DNA of 64,000 nt from the NCBI GenBank assembly GCA_037178625.1, contig JAWZXG010000028.1:62001-126000 (forward strand), in the 5' to 3' direction. This document shows, in pieces, positions 29,834-40,071 of this stretch. Source of the stretch: Skeletonema tropicum. Its lineage: Eukaryota > Bacillariophyta > Thalassiosirophyceae > Thalassiosirales > Thalassiosiraceae. Position 1 is the stretch's first letter, and every line of letters begins with the position of its first letter. The notes beneath the pieces were generated by a model. That model worked only from the letters and a program-made list of their open reading frames with translations, was not told the origin of the DNA and did no database searches. Both the position numbers and the translations under genes were made by a program.

Positions 29834-32800
29834 ATGACCCTCGCAAGGTTTCTCCTGCTGCTGGTTCTTACTTTACCGGCCTCAGTGCTGGGCGCTACAG
29901 ATGACTTCATTCAAATAGACATGCACCCCTCAATCCCATATATCCAGTGGCTAGATGAGCAACTCGATCACATTGACAATAACAACAACAATAGAGGCTT
30001 GCGGCAAGTTCATCGACAATTAATAGAAGATCATTTGCAACAAGCAATAGAGCATATTGAAGGAACCAGTGCTAGTTATGCACCATTTTTCAACTTTCCA
30101 ATGGACATAATAATCTCAGACGACGATGCTGATAACGATGAGTATAGAAGGCGGCTGAAACAATCATTACAGCAACATAATGTCGCGGTCCAAGAGTACA
30201 ATGAAAGATATAGGCAATTTAGTAGATACGAACGAGCTTTACAGCAGGAGCAGCATGCAGTGTTGTCGGACACGAATATATCAGCTTCCACAACAATATC
30301 TTCGAGCTCAGTGTCATCTCTAAATGGAACAAAATGGCAGGTTTCTGAATTTGTAGCTCTTGACAAATATACAAATACATCACAACTACAACCTCCACTC
30401 ATCAACAATCCTATTACTCTTGAATTTGACAACAATAAAATTACCGGGAGTACAGGTTGCAATCGATACTTTGGGCCATACACAATTGAATCGGACCACT
30501 CATTCAGTACCAGCGTGTTTGCAACTACCCGAAGATTATGCCCATTAGAGGGCGTGATGGAGCAGGAACAATCATATACTAGCTTGTTTAGTAACAAACA
30601 CTTTCTCGTCGAATTCTTGAATGCCACTGATAGCAATAGTGGAGTTGAGGAACTGGTGCTGAGGGATTATATCGAACAGTCATCGCATGAACGAATACGT
30701 GGAGAGATACTGGCTCGTTTCACGCCACTTTCGGATTCAATCGGTACATCAACAAATTTGCAAAGAAGTAGATCACTTCAAAAAACTGTTACTACAAAGA
30801 GAAAAGGTGGGCTATTCAATTCGTATCAAACATCACCACTTCATCAAGGGTATGGGACACATTACGCAACAATTTGGGTAGGGACACCGCCCCAACGAAA
30901 GTCAGTCATTATTGATACCGGCTCTCATTTCACCGCATTTCCTTGCAAGGGGTGTAAGGGCTGTGGGGAAGAGCACCATACCGACAAGTACTTTGATCAA
31001 GATGCTAGTTCGACGTTCCGACCATTGACTTGCAAGAAGGCACGCAAAGAACCGGAGGACAAATGCCCGGCTGGTACAGAATGTATTGTCGGAAAATGTA
31101 TCTTGACGCAAACATATACGGAAGGTAGCTCGTGGGAAGCGTTCCAAGCAGTAGATAAGTTGTTTGTTGGAGGGAAGCAGCTTACTGGTGCAATTGATTC
31201 AAGTGGTAGTTATGGTGAGAATCTCAATTGGAGACGTGGTTGTGCAAATATATCTCGACTTTTGCACTCACTCTATTGCATCTTTTCTTCTATTTCAAAG
31301 TCGCTGACTTTCTATTCGGTTGTCAGACGAAAGAAACTGGTCTTTTTGTCACTCAACTGGCAGACGGAATTATGGGTATGTCAGCTCATCCTGCCACACT
31401 CCCACAAGTCTTGTATGAACAAGGTAAAATTGAGCATAACATGTTCTCATTATGTGTTAGGAGGGAATTACACGTGAGTAAACAGGGAGTCGAGGCTGGA
31501 AGATTAACGTTTGGTGGAATAGATATGAGATCTGATACGAGTCCTATGGTCTATGCAAGGAATGTAGCCAAGAGCGGCTGGTTCACTTGCTTTGTAAAGA
31601 ATATTTACATTCGTGAAAAGGGAGGACAGAGTGCTAAAGCAGACGGGAGACACCAAGTCACACAAAAAGTACTTGTGGACCTCTATCAAATGAACAGTGG
31701 GAAGGGGGTCATTATCGACTCGGGCACAACTGATACGTACCTCCACAAGTCTGTTGCTGAGCCATTTGATGAAGTTTGGCGGAAAGTGACTGGTGTAGCC
31801 TACTCTAATGCGCCTTTGAGAATGTCAAAGAAGGATCTACTCCTTTTGCCTACAGTCCTTGTACAGCTAACTGCTTACGAGGATAGTCCAGATCCCTCAT
31901 CTGGGCATTTCGACTCGGTCATTGGTTTGGCAGCTAATCTTGATCCGACTTCTCCGCAGGACGTCATTTTAGCTATCCCGGCGACGCACTACATGGAATA
32001 CAGTCCCTCTAAGGGAACCTACACTCCTCGGATATATTTTACTGAAAGCCAAGGAGGGGTCATTGGTTCCAATGCGATGCAGGGTCACAATGTTTTGTTT
32101 GATTGGGAAAATAAGCGTATTGGTTTCGCTGAGAGCTCGTGTGAATATCAAAAGGATACAGCTCAATCTGCAGATAACGGTGCAGACTGTCAACTTGGGG
32201 CACCGAGTTTGACCATCTCGTGCAGCGACTCGGCTGACCTGTCGAGTTGTAACAATAACAGGAATGCTAATAAGGCGAATAAGGGTGTTGAAGTCTGGAC
32301 TCGTATTGTACAATCGCCTGGACTTTATCAAGGTTTGACGTGCGAGCAAGTGTCTGCATCAGAGAACAAAGCCAACGGTGGAGGAAAGATGGATGTGCAG
32401 TGTGATGGTCGTGGAATATGCAGGGAAGTCCGAGACTGTGTCATCACTTGTGCCAACGCTGTAGCTCTTGGATCAGCGGGTAATGAACCTGCTCCAGGAA
32501 ATAATGCTGGTAGTTGTGGTGGTGGCACATGGTCTGCTTGTGATTATACTTGCTCGCAGACAAGGATAAATTCTGTTCTAATGAATGATGGAAAGTGTCA
32601 CGAAGAGAAGGCACTTGAATTCACAAGACCCTGCCACGTGCAGGCATGCGGTAGATCTGACCCTTGTCGCGTTCCTTTTGTTGTCCATGCGATTCTCAAA
32701 ATGAGAGGAGTCGTTGCTTCGAAATGGAACAAGCAAGCAGAAGAGCTTTTTGCCGATGCTTTTGCTGCAGCTGTAAATTGGAAGAGAAAATCGCATGAGC

Positions 32801-33570
32801 AACTTTTCGGGCCTGGCGATGTAAACGTGCTGAGTGCTAGACCTTGGCGAGCCAGTGATGATACAATGCTCGGCGAACCTGCAGTCGAAGGAGGGGATGA
32901 GGAACTAGGAATGCAATTTGTTGTGGAAGCATCGATCTTTAATTTTAATGCAGCGGTACCGCAATATGAAGAGCGCAAAGGCGCACCACGCGTTGCAACA
33001 TGCAAGGACAGTGATTTGCGACCATTGGCTGATACCGCGCTTCAAGTCCACAAGGAACTAAGCAGAGCAAATTTCGTCGTGGCCCTCGTAAATGCGATGA
33101 GGAAAGATTTAAACCAACAGATTGGCCAAGGCAATCATGTCTCAGCTTTTGCCTCTATATTTGAAGCAGGTTCAAATTTAGCTGAACAGAGTCATGTCGT
33201 CACTTCTTGGACAATAAAAACTGACATCAAAGGGACACCTTTTACGGGTAGGGAGAGAAGTTTTGATGGAATATTTCCTTTTGTATTGCTAGTAATGCTA
33301 GCAGGAGCTATCTATATTTATGATCTGGTCAGAAAGAGACGCGTTTCGGTGAAAGAGAAGACGCCATACTCTAGGGATTCGAGGAAAAGTAGCACAAGAA
33401 GGCATGTCACGAGACGTAATCGAGTGAACCCTGATCTTAATATCAGTGACGATGATCTCGAAGATCTTATCCCACGGAATGGAAACAAAAACAAAGACAG
33501 GAAACAATATCCAGAAGACGAATCAATCGGTTCTCTTAGTACCTATCTTGCTAGAACAAGCTCTAGATAG
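29834..33570 (+). CDS. Membrane-anchored META-domain / pepsin-like aspartic protease with TSP1-like module
   Basis: Two exons, 29834-31214 and 31301-33570 (86-bp intron, gtgaga...caaag), give 1216 aa; the join restores YVADFLFGCQ. Order: signal peptide 1-20; N-terminal region shared with the gene at 27883; META/HslJ domain about 160-300 (LNGTKWQ, TGSTGCNRYFGPY); pepsin-like protease about 340-760 with catalytic DTGS (D361) and DSGT (about D600). A TSP1-like Cys-rich repeat follows near 862-912 (GGGTWSACDYTCSQ), then an extracellular region of about 200 residues, one membrane helix near 1119-1138, and a basic cytoplasmic tail. A cell-surface protease is the likely role; substrate unknown. The META domain fused to a pepsin fold is unusual. 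Confidence 0.88.
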
Positions 33571-33754
33571 TGTGTGTCATATTGCAAACATCCCTTCCTT
33601 TGGAGTAAGCCTACGCCTATCTCTTTTTGTGCACATTGTCGAATATAGAGTTGCTGCATCAAAGACATACTTAAGAATATAGAAATCTTTTACTTCATTA
33701 CTTATCTACACACAAATATCACATTTAGCACCTTCCTATCTCCACGCACCGCTG

Positions 33755-34714
33755 TCATCTTATCAAATTGTTTTTTCGAGGTGACGTGATTTGAGCAGGG
33801 ACTCGAATGTTGACATTTGTCAATCCGCATTTAGTCCGAGCAACGATGCTCAAATTGTGCTTGATCTCGTAATTAACGCCAGTGGACGTGTGCAGAGTGT
33901 AGTCAGGGACCCGAAGAATTGCTTCAAAGCTGATGATGGAGTTAATGGACTTACAATCACTGCTACTAGAACAGATTGCGTTGACCTTCGCTTGTTTCGT
34001 CATTGTATTGCATTTCATTCCTGTCAAGCCAGAAATCTTTTGAGAAGCGACAATCTTAATATCCGAAGTGTAGTACTCACAACTATGCCAATCGATTTGT
34101 TCAAGGAGCTGGCAAGAAATCCACTTGATCTCAACTGAAGAATTATTAACAAGTTCAACAAAGATACGTATTGTTTCTCCAGTGCTCAATCTAGTATTGT
34201 CGACTTTGACAGATGTTTCAATGCTGCCCTTTGGAATGCAATACCCGAGCATAATTCTCCTTCGTACACGATCCTCCACGTACGACAAAGGTGTGAGATT
34301 GCAAGAAGGTTTGGATAAGATTTGAATTGGAATCACTTCAACGACTTCTCTTCCAAGCTGCAGCTGCAAATCATAACTAACACAGCAATAGCTACCATTC
34401 CCATCTTTGTGAAAGAAGCTCGATGGAAGTTGATCGGGTATATGAAATTCAAATGACGCAACTGAAGAGAGTCTCGAGTTGTCGAGTCTTATAAATGATC
34501 TCACAACGTTCGCTGTTGAGTATGACTCCCTTGGATAGCCAATACTGCCACTACTCGAGCTAGTATAAACGACTTTGGTACATTCTGTGCCAATGAAATA
34601 CAAGCTCGCCCCAGCATCTAATGGGCCCGTACAAAATCCTGAGAGTGTGGTGCCAGCAACAGCAATGTTTGATTTGACTTTTAAGGTAAAGTTTTGAGGA
34701 TAATGCTCTCGCAT
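33755..34714 (-). CDS. Arrestin-domain protein (ARRDC/alpha-arrestin type)
   Basis: 319 aa, intronless, matching the two-lobed arrestin fold. The N-lobe has FEFHIPDQLPSSF near residue 108 and a YCCVSYDLQLQL strand. The C-lobe starts near 190 with VDNTRLSTGETIRIFVELVN, the standard second-domain opening. Arrestins of this class act as adaptors for membrane-protein trafficking and ubiquitination. No PPxY motif is seen, so ligase recruitment is not evident. Its stop is 184 bp from that of the convergent protease gene. Confidence 0.8.
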   Translation of the reverse strand: MREHYPQNFTLKVKSNIAVAGTTLSGFCTGPLDAGASLYFIGTECTKVVYTSSSSGSIGYPRESYSTANVVRSFIRLDNSRLSSVASFEFHIPDQLPSSFFHKDGNGSYCCVSYDLQLQLGREVVEVIPIQILSKPSCNLTPLSYVEDRVRRRIMLGYCIPKGSIETSVKVDNTRLSTGETIRIFVELVNNSSVEIKWISCQLLEQIDWHSCEYYTSDIKIVASQKISGLTGMKCNTMTKQAKVNAICSSSSDCKSINSIISFEAILRVPDYTLHTSTGVNYEIKHNLSIVARTKCGLTNVNIRVPAQITSPRKNNLIR

Positions 34715-34909
34715 GCTTCGATTGTTGTTATTATGTTGCTTAAAAGTATGCTGCAGCTGAGTTTGATGAAGGCAATGACACCTTATAATGCGTTGATAAT
34801 GGCCTTCTGAGATGAGGTGCTGTCATGATGAGAACTCCATTACTTAGTCCCGAGTCCCAGTCATGGGTAGGTCAAGCTTATTAGTTCGCATCATGACAAA
34901 TCTCACTCT

Positions 34910-35342
34910 TTAGAAATTTCGATCCCCACGCTCACTCATCTTATTCCCACTCCCCCTCGGATTCTCCTCCTTCCAATCATCCCACTCCCTATCCAACTTG
35001 GCACTAGCCTCCACCAACGTATCATCATCTTCCATCCCATCCCGTACCAATTGATCATATCGTCGTGGTCGGAACTTGGCCTCTGCCTCGGCTACCTGTT
35101 GCTGCTCGGCACGTTTAATGGCATCGGCACGTTCCCTCTCGGCTAATTCGGCCAAAGACATGGTGGGTTGATTCCATCCGGGACGGAAGACTTGATTGGT
35201 GAGTTCTTGTCGTTGCATAATTGGTTTTAATTGTCCATTCATGACTTGTTGTGTTTGCATCTGTAGTTGACCGGTGAGTGGATGTTGTGTAATTTGGGTC
35301 ATTTGGAGTGGTGGTGGTTGATTTGAGGATACTCTGCCATCC

Positions 35343-35374
<32 letters not shown>

Positions 35375-36283
35375 GCCTCTAGAATGGTGTGGATCCGAAT
35401 AATTCATCATTCGTGGATCTTGACTCATCATCCGTCCACGTTCCATTTGAATTGCCATCTCCAACATTTCCAACTCACTGTGACAAGACTGTATCTCCTC
35501 CAAACATTCCTCTGCATACAGTTTCAATGTTTCAATGTGCAATGTTCGTGAGAGAGATTCCAAGTCATGACCCTCCATCTCCTCTTCGTCTGTTAATCCA
35601 AGACGTGTCCTACGTTGCAATAATGATTGTAATTTGGCTTGTGTTTGAGATGCCGCCTTTTTCCGTTGGAAGCGTTGTATTTTCATTTCACGAATTTGGG
35701 ATTGATTCATTCGAGTGGTGATTGATCGTCTGGATTTGGTAGTATTGACATCATCATCATCACCGTCATGGAGGATGTCTTCCATGTCTAATAATGTATG
35801 GTATTCTTTGGTGGTAGCTTCATTCAGTAGGTCTAATTGATCGACCTTTTTTAGATATGCGTGGAAATACTCCGTTGCTCGAGTAATATTGGATTTTCGA
35901 AGGATGGATGGGCTTGTTGTGCCGTTGTTAGTATTGTTGCCGCTGCCTAATTGATAGGTGGGCAACATTAAAAATGCCCGTCCCAAGTGATACTCTACAG
36001 GAATCAATTCGAGTGAGGATGTCGCCACATCATCGAGAACATCATTGTTGGAAAGTGTGCCTGCTCGAGATATTCGTGTTTGTAATTTGGTCAGAATATC
36101 AATTGATTTTTCTATAGGTGTTTGGGTATTATTATTGTTGTTGTTATCGTCTGTTTCCTTGTCGGTAGTAGTCGATTGTGGTGGTGGTGGTGGTGTGACA
36201 TCGTTACCACCGTTATCTAGCAAGTTAATTGCCACTGCCAAAGTTTTGGATAACGTCATTGAATCTGTAGTATTGGACATCAT
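34910..36283 (-). CDS. TAP42/IGBP1-like PP2A regulatory subunit (alpha4)
   Basis: 457 aa from the ATG at 36283. The open frame extends to a TTG at 36346, but that overlaps the upstream gene. Family features: KIQRFQRKKA in the helical N-terminal domain, FRPGWNQPTMSLAEL near the C-terminus, and the terminal DDWKEENPRGSGNK. TAP42/alpha4 binds the catalytic subunits of PP2A-type phosphatases downstream of TOR. A CAG-type run (35347-35370) encodes about ten Ala residues. The start codon lies only 13 bases after the stop of the small gene at 36297-36533 on the same strand, leaving almost no room for a separate promoter. Confidence 0.88.
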
Positions 36284-36296
36284 ACTTATTTCAATC

Positions 36297-36533
36297 CTAC
36301 TGCTGCTTGTTACTATTGTCCGCAACACCACTCTTGCGATGCTCAATCACACGTTCGTCACCAGTGGCTTGATAAAATGCGTCAATCAAACACGGTACCC
36401 GCTGATCCCACTTGCGTCTTGTTTCTGGACCACCCGTGTTGATTTCGTGAAATATGTAGTAGAGACCTGCAGCGGCGGAGAGTTCAATTGCTATTGCTGC
36501 CTTGCCAAATCGTTTGAGGAATGGTAGTAGCAT
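36297..36533 (-). CDS. CEBPZOS-like small mitochondrial membrane protein
   Basis: 78 aa from the first ATG (36533); the frame opens at a GTG two codons earlier. A basic N-terminus (MLLPFLKRFGKA) is followed by one hydrophobic segment (AIELSAAAGLYYIF) and then RRKWDQRVPCLIDAFYQ. This matches the layout of animal CEBPZOS: short N-terminus, one membrane helix ending in a Y/F-rich stretch, then a KFP-ILE-YY-like motif. The family is a mitochondrial micropeptide of poorly known function. Assignment rests on pattern similarity and size. It sits directly upstream of TAP42 with a 13-base gap. Confidence 0.65.
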   Translation of the reverse strand: MLLPFLKRFGKAAIAIELSAAAGLYYIFHEINTGGPETRRKWDQRVPCLIDAFYQATGDERVIEHRKSGVADNSNKQQ

Positions 36534-36601
36534 ATCCACTGTCTATCTTCTGCTTTGGTGTATGGCTGCTGTTTCGGCGGCCCGGCGGAATTTGGATTTT
36601 A

Positions 36602-36935
36602 CTCCGTCTGTCCCAAAAAAAAATGAGCTATTTGAAGTTAATCGTAGTCCCACAAAAAACTAGCTCTTTGGCGTACTTATTCCTACGTCAGGTCCTACAC
36701 AAGTGTCCGAGAGGCCTCTTCAGTTTCACATTAGGGTTAGATTTTAAGGATATTTTAACGCCTTTTGTCACAATATGATAAAAAATACTTGCTTAACAAC
36801 CTCCAACCTCCATATAATTGTAACCGGCGTGAAATAAGCTTTCCAACGATGTGCAATAGCAATTTTTTGGACGAAAATTGACCAAATTTTCACTATTTTA
36901 AATCAAAAAGCTCATTTTTTGTGGGACAGAGGGAG
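36602..36935. mobile_element. Stowaway-like MITE (334 bp, TA target duplication)
   Basis: Left end ctccgtctgtccca and right end, read inward on the other strand, ctccctctgtccca. These are close to the Stowaway terminal consensus of plant Tc1/mariner-type MITEs. TA lies on both sides (36600-36601, 36936-36937). Arms stay complementary through the aatgagct phrase, then the interior is AT-rich and non-coding. It lies between the CEBPZOS-like gene and the divergent plastid-protein gene. Confidence 0.9.
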
Positions 36936-37129
36936 TATTGGATTTTGAGTTTCCCATTTTTCCCGCCACCTTTTTGGCGCGCTTCGTCACTTTTTGCAAA
37001 CAACAAACAACGTGTGCAACGTGGCATGTGACTCACTGCTTGCAGTAGCATACTCACGCCGATCTACTGCAACCTACCGCCTCAACACAGCCACAACACA
37101 TCTCAACTAAAAGTCACACCAATACACCC

Positions 37130-38290
37130 ATGAAGCTCTCAATAACAGCACTGGCACTGGCGCTGTCCCTATCCAACAGCCATGCCTTCACATCACCATC
37201 ATCTTCAACCAGCAACAGCAAGTTCTCAACCAACCTCTCCATGAACATACCCACCCCCACAGCCTCGGGCGGAGCAACACCCGAAGAAATCAAATCTGCC
37301 GCGAATAACGAACCACCCCCCGCATCCTTCTTCGAACTTCAACGTGCGTCCGTCCGTGCCGCCACGGCTGCAATCAACGATGGGAAAACTCTTCTGGAGG
37401 TGGAATTCCCACCACTCCCGGCCCAAGTACTTGAAATGGACGACGTTAGTGCCTATGATGTTGCCAAGGCCAATGTCAATTTGGCACTCGACTTTGCACG
37501 TAGCTTTGTAAGTACCGATGAAATTGAAGGTGATGTGGCGGTAATGCTCCCAGATGAAAGTGAGTGTAACATCATGCTCGAGGATTTAAAGTTGGACTCC
37601 ACGCCATATCCGGGAGTACGGCTGACAAGTTTACGAAGGGGTGAGGAGGGAGATAATCGTATTTTCAAACCGGAGAATTTGTTGATTGGGTTGATGGGAC
37701 GTGGGTCTGGTGGGACAGTCAAGCCTATTGATGGTGTGGGTATGTATATTATTGTTGTGGCATCTGCACAAGAATTGCCCGATGTGGAAGAATTGTACGA
37801 ACAACTTAAAACCCCTGAAGAAGAAGAAGAAGGAACGAAGAAGGAACCAGTGATTGTATTTTACAATTTGAAATTGGACGTATTGCGTGGTGATTTAGGT
37901 GCACCTGCCTTTCCCGGGAAAGATTTTCAAGATCGATTCCTTTCTCGTGTCAAGCCCGTGTATTACCTCCGTACGAGGCAATACAGTCGATCAGTGAGTC
38001 AACCTCCATTCATAATCAATTTTCAGGGATGTATCTTCCGATCGTATCCTGGTCACTTCCAAACGTTGTTGGATACGGGCACAGGACGGTATAGAAAGGT
38101 GGTGGGGAATGATTTGCGACCAGCTCTTGGTGAATTCAAGGAGCAATTGACCGATGCGTTGAGAGAAGAAGGTGCAATTGCCAAGAAGGAAGAAGAGGGT
38201 GCATTGTTTGGTTTCTTGAGGACTGGGTATAAGACGACAACTTGGTGGGAGGAAGAGAGAGAAGATGCTAGTTTGGAATGGCGGACGTAA
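37130..38290 (+). CDS. Plastid-targeted DUF1995 protein
   Basis: 386 aa, one exon. Residues 1-19 are a signal peptide ending SHAF, followed by TSPSSSTSNS, a Ser/Thr-rich transit peptide. The Phe after the cleavage site is the diatom bipartite plastid-import signature. The mature part contains the DUF1995 pattern (INDGKTLLEVEFPPLP near residue 80; NLKLDVLRGDLG near 245; GCIFRSYPG near 304). Plant members include photosystem II assembly-linked LPA3-type proteins, but the biochemical role is unknown. The predicted location is the plastid stroma. Promoter DNA borders the Stowaway-like MITE. Confidence 0.85.
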   Translation: MKLSITALALALSLSNSHAFTSPSSSTSNSKFSTNLSMNIPTPTASGGATPEEIKSAANNEPPPASFFELQRASVRAATAAINDGKTLLEVEFPPLPAQVLEMDDVSAYDVAKANVNLALDFARSFVSTDEIEGDVAVMLPDESECNIMLEDLKLDSTPYPGVRLTSLRRGEEGDNRIFKPENLLIGLMGRGSGGTVKPIDGVGMYIIVVASAQELPDVEELYEQLKTPEEEEEGTKKEPVIVFYNLKLDVLRGDLGAPAFPGKDFQDRFLSRVKPVYYLRTRQYSRSVSQPPFIINFQGCIFRSYPGHFQTLLDTGTGRYRKVVGNDLRPALGEFKEQLTDALREEGAIAKKEEEGALFGFLRTGYKTTTWWEEEREDASLEWRT

Positions 38291-38365
38291 ATAAAATGCG
38301 CCGTTGTGTTTTGGAGAGTGAAAGATGTAATTCTTTTAATAATGAAACATGATGTTTCTATTACA

Positions 38366-39706
38366 TTATGGAGATACTTGACACTGCCACAAATCATCCA
38401 ACCTAATTGGTGATGCATCATCTCCAGCCAATCCACCAAATATGTAAAATGAATCCTCGTAAACAGTTGCATCCGCCCAACCTCGATTTCCAGGCCAGTC
38501 CTTCTCCTCATCACTGCCTGCTGGTTTGATATTTTCCAAAACAGATCCACTCGTTCCATCCAAAATAACCACATCACGTTCAAAGCCTCCCGCACCCTCA
38601 TGTCCCTTTTGACTTGGATCTACCTCACCTCCAAAAATAACACACCTATTCACCTTGGGCAACGATGCAAAGCAACAAACCGATCTTGGTCTCATTACCT
38701 CCAACCCTTTCATACCCTCCTCTTCCCACTTCGTATCACCAATACTGTACACATGTCCATCATTTGTTTCTTCACCCGCAAACCCCGCCACAATTGCAAT
38801 CTTTTGATTGTCATCCAACGTCAAGACATTTGGACCACCTCGTCCACGCAATACGTTGGAAACACCCAATTCGGTCCATTGAGAAGTGAGTGTATCAAAC
38901 TTCCACAAGTCATTGAGTCGACCACTCGCTCCGCATCCACCAAAGACGTAGAGGTTGGTACCTATGGCTACCATTTTATGAAACGATCGTGCCTCTGGCA
39001 CCACTGTTGTTGTTGTTGTTGTATCATAATTGACTTGAGTCCAATTCGCAGTATAACCGGTATCCGAATCATCAATCTCCAACATCCACAAATCATTCAT
39101 GGGATTCTCTCCCATTGTAATCCCATTCCTCCCACCAAAGATGTAAATGGTATTCCCCACTGACGCTTGGGCATGTGCCACTCTTGCGGGTGGTTGGAAG
39201 TAGATACCACGATTATTATTATTATTAGTGGTGGTGGGTATGATCCATTGCCAACAGTCTTCGTCTTCTTGTGCATCATCTCCAGTAGTAGTCGTGTTCT
39301 TTTTTTTTGCCAACCATAATACCTGTGAGGGATTGGTATCCTCAATAGGTGTCCGGGCAACATGTTCACCACCGTAGAGTACGAGGAGTGATCCATTTTG
39401 AATTATGGAGAGACCGTGTGAGGAGCGGGCGAGTGGTTTGGATGATGCAGTGTTCGCATTATTGGTTGGATTGATTTGCTTGAATTTGATTGTGGTCATG
39501 TTTCTGTACTGTTGAAGAAGAGAGATGGTAGTGATTGACGTGGTTAAGGAGGATAAGGGTATCGTTGCAGCAGTAGTGTACCGACTGAGGGATGGGATGG
39601 TAGCAGCGTATGGGCACGAAGATACAGATGATATTGTGGCGGATCGACTACCTGGTTCAAAGAACAATTTCTGCACCGAGCCAAATGCAAAGCGTCGTGA
39701 AAGCAT
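38366..39706 (-). CDS. Kelch-repeat protein
   Basis: 446 aa from the ATG at 39706 (the frame opens earlier at a TTG). The start MLSRRFAFGSVQKLF is basic and amphipathic, so mitochondrial import is possible. From about residue 90 there are five to six kelch blades, with motifs such as YIFGGRNG, LYVFGGCGASGRLNDLWKFD and FYIFGGLAGDD: a beta-propeller for protein binding. No BTB or F-box is attached. It is convergent with the DUF1995 gene, with 75 bp between stops. Confidence 0.82.
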   Translation of the reverse strand: MLSRRFAFGSVQKLFFEPGSRSATISSVSSCPYAATIPSLSRYTTAATIPLSSLTTSITTISLLQQYRNMTTIKFKQINPTNNANTASSKPLARSSHGLSIIQNGSLLVLYGGEHVARTPIEDTNPSQVLWLAKKKNTTTTGDDAQEDEDCWQWIIPTTTNNNNNRGIYFQPPARVAHAQASVGNTIYIFGGRNGITMGENPMNDLWMLEIDDSDTGYTANWTQVNYDTTTTTTVVPEARSFHKMVAIGTNLYVFGGCGASGRLNDLWKFDTLTSQWTELGVSNVLRGRGGPNVLTLDDNQKIAIVAGFAGEETNDGHVYSIGDTKWEEEGMKGLEVMRPRSVCCFASLPKVNRCVIFGGEVDPSQKGHEGAGGFERDVVILDGTSGSVLENIKPAGSDEEKDWPGNRGWADATVYEDSFYIFGGLAGDDASPIRLDDLWQCQVSP

Positions 39707-40071
39707 TTTATGTGGCGGTTCGATTGAAAGGGACAGCAAGCTACCAACGCACTTGATCCGTCCAGCAGATGCAGAATTCGGCAATGGATGACGCGGCAAG
39801 ATAGTGATGGATTTGCAGGGACCATTGAATGCATCAAAAAGTGCAATAGATTCATAAGTTTGGATGCATGCGAAGAAGGGATTTCAGCGGGCAAGATCAC
39901 ATTCTCCCCCCTTTCTATTTAGTCGAGTCGAGACATCAATCAATCCAAATATTTTTTGGCTCGCGAAATCGACCGTTGCTAAAAAACGGGTGCACCATGA
40001 AGCAGCGATCGGAATAACACCTCGCTACACCACCAACAACAACGCAGCAATATTATTCAACTAATACAACC

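Noticed and set aside
36284..36346. Longer TAP42 overlapping the small upstream gene
   Set aside because: The extra codons begin at TTG and lie in the coding part of the CEBPZOS-like gene; the ATG at 36283 fits the family start.
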